A stretch of 64,000 nt of DNA, taken from contig CAZVQC010000003.1 in NCBI GenBank assembly GCA_964629225.1, forward strand, positions 56,090 to 120,089, in the 5' to 3' direction. Numbering within the stretch: position 1 is the stretch's first letter; the number at the start of each line of letters is the position of its first letter. The translations under genes were made by a program, and so were the position numbers. Positions 57,667 through 64,000 of this stretch are shown piece after piece. Below the pieces are notes generated by a model that had not been told where the DNA came from, did no database searches, and saw only the letters and a list, made by a program, of their open reading frames with translations. The stretch comes from RUG14199 sp964629225 (GTDB taxonomy: Bacteria > Bacillota > Clostridia > Oscillospirales > CAG-272).

Positions 57667-58572
57667 ATGATGCAATCAAAAAATATCACGGACTACGTCT
57701 CGCTGTACCGCGCCATCGACCGTCTCATCGAAAAATATCCCGACACCGTCGCCCTGTCGGACATCGGAACGAGCTATCTCGGACGGCGAATACCTCTTTT
57801 GAAGATCGGATGCGAGAGCGCTCCGGCGGTGCTCTATGTGGCGACCCACCACGCAGCAGAGCGCATCTGCACCCAAGTGCTCATCACCTTCTGCTTCGAA
57901 TACGCAGAGCTTCTCCGCCGAGGGGGAAAAGTCTTCGGCATCTCGGCCGAAAGGCTCTTTGAGAGCCGCCTGATACTCGTGGTACCGATGCTGAATCCGG
58001 ACGGAGTGGAGATCGCCCTCGGTAGAATACCGGCAGGTACTCTCGGAAAAAGGATAGAAGCCATGAGCTTCGGAGGAGACCTGTCTCATTGGCAATCCAA
58101 CGCCCGCGGGGTGGACCTTAACCACAACTATGATTCGGGCTTTGCAGAGTACAAGCGGCTGGAAAAAGAAAAGGGCATCCTTCCCGGCGCCTCGAGATAC
58201 TCCGGAGAATATCCGGAAAGTGAGCCGGAGGTGGGAGATCTTTGCAATCTCATCAGATTTTCAAAAAATGTCAAGGGAGCACTGACTCTCCACACCCAAG
58301 GCGAGGAAATCTACTGCCCCGGCATCGCCGGGGGAGTGGCAAAGTGCGAACAGATTGGGAGACTTCTCTCCCGAATGACCGGCTACCGTCTTGCCGAGCC
58401 GGAAAAGATGGCTTCCTTCGGAGGGATGAGCGATTGGATGAGCGAGAAGATGAGGCTTCCCTCCTTCACCCTTGAATGTGGCAGAGGAGATAATCCCCTT
58501 CCCGACTGCCAAAGCACCGAAATCTACTCCCGCCTAAGAGAAGCGCTCTTTACTTTCCCCATCTTCTTTTGA
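57667..58572 (+). CDS. M14-family zinc carboxypeptidase (gamma-D-glutamyl-diamino acid peptidase-like)
   Basis: A 301-residue M14 peptidase. Zinc ligands: ATHHAAE (His62, Glu65) and LHTQGEE (His209); the catalytic Glu is Glu270 in FTLECGRGDNP. PMLNPDGVEIA and GVDLNHNY are family landmarks; in the latter His153 replaces the Arg of the usual DLNRN. The LHTQGEEIYC and ECGRG patterns resemble peptidoglycan-specific gamma-D-glutamyl-L-diamino acid endopeptidase I. No signal peptide or LysM domain is present, so it would act in the cytosol or mother cell, on imported wall peptides or in sporulation. GGAG precedes the first of two adjacent ATGs. Confidence 0.83.
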   Translation: MMQSKNITDYVSLYRAIDRLIEKYPDTVALSDIGTSYLGRRIPLLKIGCESAPAVLYVATHHAAERICTQVLITFCFEYAELLRRGGKVFGISAERLFESRLILVVPMLNPDGVEIALGRIPAGTLGKRIEAMSFGGDLSHWQSNARGVDLNHNYDSGFAEYKRLEKEKGILPGASRYSGEYPESEPEVGDLCNLIRFSKNVKGALTLHTQGEEIYCPGIAGGVAKCEQIGRLLSRMTGYRLAEPEKMASFGGMSDWMSEKMRLPSFTLECGRGDNPLPDCQSTEIYSRLREALFTFPIFF

Positions 58573-58596
58573 GTTCCACCCGACGGATATCACCGC

Positions 58597-58621
58597 AAAC
58601 GGTGGCTCTCTGCCACCGTTT
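58597..58621 (+). terminator. hairpin downstream of the M14 peptidase gene
   Basis: AAACGGTGGC (58597-58606), loop TCTCT, GCCACCGTTT (58612-58621). Perfect 10-bp stem ending in TTT but with no longer T tract. The remaining spacer to rpoB (58622-58941) has no gene; from 58750 it becomes markedly AT-rich, which may include UP-element or further promoter DNA. Confidence 0.55.
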
Positions 58622-58941
58622 CGCAGTTTGAACACCGATATCCGCCGACGGCAACGTCCACACTCCCCGCTCCCACTCCTCCGCTCCCCGCATCACCGAG
58701 CAAAACGGTCTCCGATACCTCCCCTTCCCCACACCGGGCCCGAAAGCTGCCCCTCATAGGAACAAATTACCTGTCGGTTTCGAAAATTTCGGAGAGTTTC
58801 ACGAAAATAAGAAGCCGGATTTGTTAGAAATGCCGATTTTAACAAATTATTTACATAATAATTTTCTGTAAAAACTATTTTGACGCATTTTAAATCTTAG
58901 TTCCTTTGCCCCCGTGAACATAATTTTTTATGGAAAAGGGA

Positions 58942-58970
58942 TTGACAAATCCTTCCCCGTCTGGTACAAT
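58942..58970 (+). promoter_or_regulatory. sigma-A promoter of rpoBC
   Basis: TTGACA (58942-58947), 17-bp spacer, TACAAT (58965-58970). It leaves a leader of about 118 bases to rpoB. Confidence 0.88.
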
Positions 58971-59094
58971 TATAAACTGCATCACAATCGCTTATAATAT
59001 TGTAATTTATCAGCAGTTTTTATATTATATTGCGGCGAAGTAACGGGCCGCCGCTATGATACCGAGACTGCCGATGGGAACGGAGAGAAAAAGA

Positions 59095-62000
59095 ATGGTA
59101 AAACCCCATATTCTCGGCAAAAACAAAAGGATGAGCTTCTCCAAGATCAATGAACCCATTGAAATGCCGAATCTCATCGAGATCCAAAAAGGCTCTTACG
59201 ACTGGTTCGTAAAAGAGGGTCTTGCGGAGGTCCTGAAGGACATCTCCCCTATCACCGACTATTCGGGCAAGCTGTCTATCGACTTCATTGACTACCGCTT
59301 CGGTGACGAAAAAGAAGGGGACTCAAACGACGACGGACTGGGCATCTACGACACTCAGCCCAAGACCAAGTATTCCGTTGAGGAATGCAAAGCCCGCGGC
59401 GTTGACTACGCCGCTCCCCTCAAGGTGGACGTAATGCTCTCCAACAAGGAGACGGGCGAAGTCAAGCAATCCGAGATCTTCATGGGAAGATTCCCCATTA
59501 TGACGAAGAACGGTACCTTCATCATCAACGGCGCAGAGCGTGTTATCGTCTCTCAGATCGTCCGTTCTCCCGGTATCTACTTCGAGATCACTCACGACAA
59601 GACGGACAAGCACATCTACACCGCCACCGTCATCCCCTACCGCGGCGCATGGCTCGAATATGAGACCGATGCCAACGACGTATTCAGCGTTCACATCGAC
59701 AAAAAGCACAAGATACCGATCACCATGCTGATCCGCGCCATGGGTCTTGAATCCCGTGATGAGATCGAGTCCATGTTCGGCATCGAGCCGCTACTCACCG
59801 CTACCTTTGAAAAAGACAAGTGCGAGACCATCGCCCTTGAAAACAACACATCCGTCCGCGACGAGTCCCTGAAGGAGATCTACAGAAAGCTCCGTCCGGG
59901 AGAGCCCGCTATCGTCGAAAGCGCCGAGATGCTGATAAACAACCTCTTCTTCGATGCGAGACGTTACGATCTTGCTCCCGTGGGAAGATACAAATACGAC
60001 AAAAAGCTGGCCCTCGGCTACCGTATCGTGGGCTTCGAGCTTGCAGCCCCCGTCGTCAGCCCTCTCACCGGTGAGGTACTCGACATTGAGGTGGGCCGCA
60101 TCATCACCAAGGACGATGCCCGACTCATCGAGAAGAACTGCGTGAACGAGATCACCGTGAAGGACAGAAACGGCCTTGAGGTGAAGCTCTTCTCCAACGA
60201 CGCAGTCTTTGCAGAGGACGTGCTGGGCTACGGACTTGAGGATATCAAAGCCAGCGAAAAAGTCCAGCTTCCCGTTCTTCTTGAAATCATCGACGCCGCA
60301 GGCGGCGCCGCAAATGAGAAGGAAGTCAAGGCTCTCTGCACGGAACGCATGGCAGAGCTTTGCCCGAAACACGTGACGAGAAAGGACATCCTGTCCTCCA
60401 TCAACTATCTTATCGCCCTCTCCCATGACGTGGGCAACGCAGACGACATCGACCACTTGGGCAACAGACGTCTCCGTTGCGTAGGTGAGCTGCTCCAAAA
60501 TCAGATGAGGATCGGCTTCTCCCGCATGGACAAGATCATCAAAGAGAGGATGACCACCTCCGACACCGAGAACCTCAATCCGCAGATGCTCATCAATACG
60601 AAGCCCGTTACTTCGGCTCTGCGTGATTTCTTCGGCTCTTCCCCGCTGTCACAGTTCATGGACCAGAACAACCCTCTGGCGGAGCTGACTCACAAGCGCC
60701 GTCTGTCGGCACTCGGCCCCGGCGGTCTCGCCCGTGACCGTGCCTCCTTCGAGGTGCGTGACGTCCACTACACACACTACGGCAGGATGTGTCCCATCGA
60801 GACTCCCGAGGGACCCAACATCGGTCTTATCTCCTACCTTTCCACCTACGCCAAGATATCCAAGTACGGATTCATCCAGGCGCCCTACAGAAAGGTGGAC
60901 AAGGAGACCGGTACCGTCACCAATGAAGTGGTCTACATGACTGCGGACGAGGAAGACAACTACATCATCGCACAGGGCAACGAACCCCTTGACGAGAACA
61001 ACCGCTTCGTCAACAGGAAGGTCATCGCAAGAGACAAGGCTGAGATCGTGGAGGTGGATGTCTCCAAGATCGACTACATGGACGTGTCTCCCAAGATGGT
61101 GGTATCCGTTGCCACCGCTTGCATCCCCTTCCTTGAGAACGACGACAACTCCCGTGCCCTCATGGGCTCCAACATGCAGAAGCAGGCAGTGCCGCTGATG
61201 CTGACGGACTCTCCCATCGTGGGAACGGGCATGGAATACAAGGCTGCAGTAGACTCCGGTGTCTGCGTCGTTTCCGACGTGTCCGGCTACGTTGAAGCAG
61301 TCTCGGCAGACAGCATCACCATCCGCACCGACAAGGGCGATAAGGTAGTCTACCACCTTATCAAATTCAAACGCTCCAACCAGGGCACCTGCGTCAACCA
61401 GAAGCCCATCGTAGTCTTCGGAGAAAGAGTCGAAAAGGGTCAGGTGCTGGCAGACGGCCCCGCCACCAGCGGCGGCGAGATCTCCCTCGGTAAGAATGCC
61501 CTCATCGGCTTCATGACTTGGGAGGGCTACAACTACGAGGACGCAGTCCTTCTGAACGAAAGACTGGTACGGGACGACATCTACACGTCCATCCACATCG
61601 AAGAATACTCACACGAGGCAAGAGATACGAAGCTCGGCCCCGAGGAGATCACCCGTGACATCCCCAACGCAGGCGAAGAGGCTCTCAAGAACCTCGATGC
61701 CGAGGGTATCGTTCGCATCGGTACGGAAGTACGTGCCGGCGATATTCTGGTAGGTAAAGTAACTCCCAAGGGAGAGACGGAACTGACCGCCGAGGAGAGA
61801 CTGCTCCGCGCCATCTTCGGTGAAAAGGCCCGTGAAGTCCGTGACACATCAATGAGAGTTCCTCACGGTGAGTCCGGTATCGTAGTTGACGTGAAGGTCT
61901 TCTCCCGTGAATGCGGCGATGAGATGACCCCCGGCGTCAACAAAGTCATCAGCGTCTACATCGCGCAAAAGAGAAAGATCTCCGTCGGAGATAAAATGGC

Positions 62001-63048
62001 GGGTCGTCACGGTAACAAGGGTGTCGTATCCAGAATACTGCCCCCCGAAGACATGCCCTTCCTTCCCGACGGAACTCCCCTTGACATCGTCCTCAACCCG
62101 CTGGGCGTTCCTTCCCGAATGAACATCGGTCAGGTACTTGAAGTCCATCTGGGTATTGCGGCAAAGCGTCTCGGTTGGAAGATAATGACTCCCGTCTTTG
62201 ACGGTGCCACCGAGAAGGACATCACCGAGTGCCTGCGTATGGCGGGCATGGGACGTGACGTTCTTCCCCTTGAAAACGTGGACGGCAAGCACATCTACGA
62301 GGAGATCGTGGACGAGGCGACCCACAAGGTCGACCTGAGAGAACTCTCCGACGAGGAGAGAGCCGACAAGGACTACGTGAAGTCCTTGATGGATGCTCAC
62401 AAGCTGAAAGTGGTGGACGGAAAAACGATCCTCTACGACGGCAGAACGGGCGAGCCCTTCGACAACCCCGTCACAGTCGGCATAATGTACTATCTCAAGC
62501 TCCACCATCTGGTAGACGACAAGATCCACGCGCGTTCCACAGGTCCTTACTCACTCGTCACACAGCAGCCTCTGGGCGGTAAAGCACAGTTTGGTGGCCA
62601 GCGTTTCGGTGAGATGGAGGTCTGGGCACTTGAAGCATACGGTGCCGCTTACACGCTCCAAGAGATCCTCACCGTCAAGAGTGACGATGTTAACGGACGT
62701 GTCAAGGCCTACGAGGCCATCGTAAAGGGTCAGAACATCCCGACCCCCGGCGTTCCCGAATCCTTCAAGGTGCTCGTAAAAGAGCTTCAGTCTCTCGCAC
62801 TTGACGTCAAGGTGCTTGACAAAGAGGGCAATGAGATCGAGCTGAGCACTCTGGGCGAAGAAGAGGAAGTGAAGCCTCAACGCCAAGACGACTTCGAGAT
62901 CACGGCTGAAGACGTGGGAGAGACCGTCGAGACAGACGAGATCAACGACTCCTACACAGACGAAGAGACCCCGGACGACGTTGTCACCAACATCTACGAT
63001 GTAGATGTGGATGCCGACGACTCGGATTTCGGCGGCTACGATGATTGA
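59095..63048 (+). CDS. rpoB: DNA-directed RNA polymerase beta subunit
   Basis: A 1317-residue core polymerase subunit. Landmarks: MVKPHILGKNKRMSFSKINE start, the rifampicin region SSPLSQFMDQNNPLAELTHK with RRLSALGPGGL (Ser/His-type residues appear wild-type: Q-F-M-D-Q-N, H-K-R-R), GRMCPIETPEGPNIGLI, KMAGRHGNKGV and GGKAQFGGQRFGEMEVWALE at the clamp connector. After about residue 1250 there is an acidic tail of about 65 residues rich in Asp and Glu. The start at 59095 follows GGAGAG and gives the normal N-terminus. rplJ-rplL, usually just upstream, are absent from the preceding 10 kb. Confidence 0.98.
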   Translation: MVKPHILGKNKRMSFSKINEPIEMPNLIEIQKGSYDWFVKEGLAEVLKDISPITDYSGKLSIDFIDYRFGDEKEGDSNDDGLGIYDTQPKTKYSVEECKARGVDYAAPLKVDVMLSNKETGEVKQSEIFMGRFPIMTKNGTFIINGAERVIVSQIVRSPGIYFEITHDKTDKHIYTATVIPYRGAWLEYETDANDVFSVHIDKKHKIPITMLIRAMGLESRDEIESMFGIEPLLTATFEKDKCETIALENNTSVRDESLKEIYRKLRPGEPAIVESAEMLINNLFFDARRYDLAPVGRYKYDKKLALGYRIVGFELAAPVVSPLTGEVLDIEVGRIITKDDARLIEKNCVNEITVKDRNGLEVKLFSNDAVFAEDVLGYGLEDIKASEKVQLPVLLEIIDAAGGAANEKEVKALCTERMAELCPKHVTRKDILSSINYLIALSHDVGNADDIDHLGNRRLRCVGELLQNQMRIGFSRMDKIIKERMTTSDTENLNPQMLINTKPVTSALRDFFGSSPLSQFMDQNNPLAELTHKRRLSALGPGGLARDRASFEVRDVHYTHYGRMCPIETPEGPNIGLISYLSTYAKISKYGFIQAPYRKVDKETGTVTNEVVYMTADEEDNYIIAQGNEPLDENNRFVNRKVIARDKAEIVEVDVSKIDYMDVSPKMVVSVATACIPFLENDDNSRALMGSNMQKQAVPLMLTDSPIVGTGMEYKAAVDSGVCVVSDVSGYVEAVSADSITIRTDKGDKVVYHLIKFKRSNQGTCVNQKPIVVFGERVEKGQVLADGPATSGGEISLGKNALIGFMTWEGYNYEDAVLLNERLVRDDIYTSIHIEEYSHEARDTKLGPEEITRDIPNAGEEALKNLDAEGIVRIGTEVRAGDILVGKVTPKGETELTAEERLLRAIFGEKAREVRDTSMRVPHGESGIVVDVKVFSRECGDEMTPGVNKVISVYIAQKRKISVGDKMAGRHGNKGVVSRILPPEDMPFLPDGTPLDIVLNPLGVPSRMNIGQVLEVHLGIAAKRLGWKIMTPVFDGATEKDITECLRMAGMGRDVLPLENVDGKHIYEEIVDEATHKVDLRELSDEERADKDYVKSLMDAHKLKVVDGKTILYDGRTGEPFDNPVTVGIMYYLKLHHLVDDKIHARSTGPYSLVTQQPLGGKAQFGGQRFGEMEVWALEAYGAAYTLQEILTVKSDDVNGRVKAYEAIVKGQNIPTPGVPESFKVLVKELQSLALDVKVLDKEGNEIELSTLGEEEEVKPQRQDDFEITAEDVGETVETDEINDSYTDEETPDDVVTNIYDVDVDADDSDFGGYDD

Positions 63049-63102
63049 GAAGCCCGCATTTCGCAACACCCCAATAATTTTTGTTAAAGAAGGTAATTGC
63101 CG

Positions 63103-64000
63103 ATGGAACGCAATACATTTGATTCGATAAAGATCGGTCTGGCGTCTCCCGAAACGATCAGAGGATGGTCTTACGGCGAGGTGACCAAGCCCGAGACCAT
63201 CAACTACCGCACTCTGAAAGCGGAGAAGGACGGTCTGTTCTGCGAGCGCATCTTCGGTCCCACCAAGGACTGGGAATGCCTTTGCGGAAAATACAAGAGA
63301 ATGCGCCACAAAAACAAGGTCTGCGAAAAGTGCGGAGTCGAGGTGACGCAAAAGAAGGTCCGCCGTGAGAGGATGGGACACATTGAGCTTGCCGCTCCGG
63401 TATCCCACATCTGGTACTCCCGTACCGTCCCCTCAAGGATCGGAACTCTCCTTGACATCTCCCTCAAGCCCCTTGAGAGCGTGCTGTACTTCTCAAGCTA
63501 CGTAGTCACCGATCCCGGCCCCGATACCACCCATCTTGTGAAGGGTCAGATCCTCTCCGACAACGAGTACCGTATGTACCGTGAGCGCTACGACACCGAC
63601 TTTGAGGCGGGAATGGGCGCCGAGGCCATCAAAAAGCTCCTCCACGACATCGACGTTGAAGCTCTCTCGGTAGAGCTGAAGAAGGAGCTTGAGACCGCCA
63701 CCGGTCAAAAGAAAGTAAAACTCATCAAAAGACTTGAAACGGTGGAATCCTTCCGCCGCTCCGGAAACAATCCGGAATGGATGATCCTTGAGGTGCTCCC
63801 GGTCATTCCTCCGGAGCTTCGCCCCATGGTACAACTCGACGGCGGCAGATTCGCATCCAGCGACCTGAACGATCTCTACCGCAGAGTCATCAACAGAAAC
63901 AACAGACTTAAGAAGCTCATGGAGCTGGGCGCTCCCGAGATCATTATAAGAAACGAAAAGAGAATGCTCCAAGAGGCAGTAGATGCCCTCATCGACAACG
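63103..64000 (+). CDS. rpoC: DNA-directed RNA polymerase beta' subunit, N-terminal part (runs off window)
   Basis: The first 299 codons of rpoC; the gene continues beyond 64000. The start MERNTFDSIKIGLASPETIR is typical. The zinc-binding cysteines are CLCGK (Cys59, Cys61) and CEKCG (Cys74, Cys77). VRRERMGHIELAAPVSHIWY and LPVIPPELRPMVQLDGGRFA are conserved clamp and lid regions. It lies 54 bases after rpoB with GAAGGTAATTG as ribosome binding site and is cotranscribed. Confidence 0.98.
   Translation, partial: MERNTFDSIKIGLASPETIRGWSYGEVTKPETINYRTLKAEKDGLFCERIFGPTKDWECLCGKYKRMRHKNKVCEKCGVEVTQKKVRRERMGHIELAAPVSHIWYSRTVPSRIGTLLDISLKPLESVLYFSSYVVTDPGPDTTHLVKGQILSDNEYRMYRERYDTDFEAGMGAEAIKKLLHDIDVEALSVELKKELETATGQKKVKLIKRLETVESFRRSGNNPEWMILEVLPVIPPELRPMVQLDGGRFASSDLNDLYRRVINRNNRLKKLMELGAPEIIIRNEKRMLQEAVDALIDN

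Noticed and set aside
60649..61596. Open frames antisense to rpoB
   Set aside because: Codon-bias shadows of a housekeeping gene.

Overview
The window reads as chromosome of a GC-rich, anaerobic, spore-forming member of the Clostridia (Bacillota). Evidence: a full-length Spo0A, a SpoIIQ-like LytM protein with a good sigma-F-type promoter, a CwlD-like amidase, a glycyl radical enzyme with its activase, a dockerin domain on a secreted lysozyme, strong AGGAGG-type ribosome binding sites and 17-bp-spaced sigma-A promoters. No phage, IS element, CRISPR array, tRNA or rRNA gene was recognised. The species cannot be named from the sequence alone; a ruminococcal or oscillospiral relative is an inference from the dockerin and the gene content.

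Layout. 1-1075 (minus strand): a CadC/CzrA-like repressor, a stand-alone HMA metallochaperone and the 5' end of a heavy-metal P-type ATPase, with a well-placed operator. 1152-4406 (plus): a polysaccharide flippase, a DUF896 protein, an untranslated region with a roughly 54-bp imperfect repeat array, then spo0A. 4570-15280 (minus): spoIIQ-like, a GNAT acetyltransferase, a Gfo/Idh/MocA dehydrogenase with a sugar isomerase/epimerase, a GH25 lysozyme with dockerin, and a six-gene nucleoside salvage run (tdk-deoC-deoD-deoB-cdd-pdp). 15736-18942 (minus): hisS-aspS. 19045-25086 (plus): an envelope-glycopolymer operon (O-antigen-ligase-like protein, DUF4330 protein, WecA/TagO-type transferase, second DUF4330 protein, degenerate LytR-CpsA-Psr protein), followed by glyS, an aldose-epimerase-like gene and rsmA.

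28614-32811 (minus): endonuclease IV, glycyl radical activase and glycyl radical enzyme. 32889-34970 (plus): a YihY-family membrane protein and a DUF11 repeat protein. 35094-42568 (minus): ftsK/spoIIIE, a thymidylate-kinase-like gene, a DJ-1 protein, 5-formyl-THF cyclo-ligase, a CPBP protease and mltG. 42613-52472 (plus): a TauE/SafE transporter split into two overlapping half genes, rpsO-pnp, a VanY-type carboxypeptidase, an HtrA protease and a two-component pair. 52759-57552 (minus): radA, cwlD-like, a trigger-factor-like lipoprotein and an unknown membrane protein. 57667-64000 (plus): an M14 peptidase, then rpoB and the start of rpoC behind their own promoter.

Common themes are cell envelope and spore biogenesis (flippase, polymerase/ligase, WecA, LCP-like, MltG, VanY, SpoIIQ, CwlD, M14, GH25) mixed with housekeeping genes. 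The parts least explained by known families are the DUF4330/WecA/DUF4330/degenerate-LCP operon, the glycyl radical enzyme of unknown substrate, the doubly anchored trigger-factor-like lipoprotein, the Spo0A receiver with a replaced switch residue, and TACCGAC-rich repetitive DNA that recurs in intergenic spacers and in disordered protein tails.
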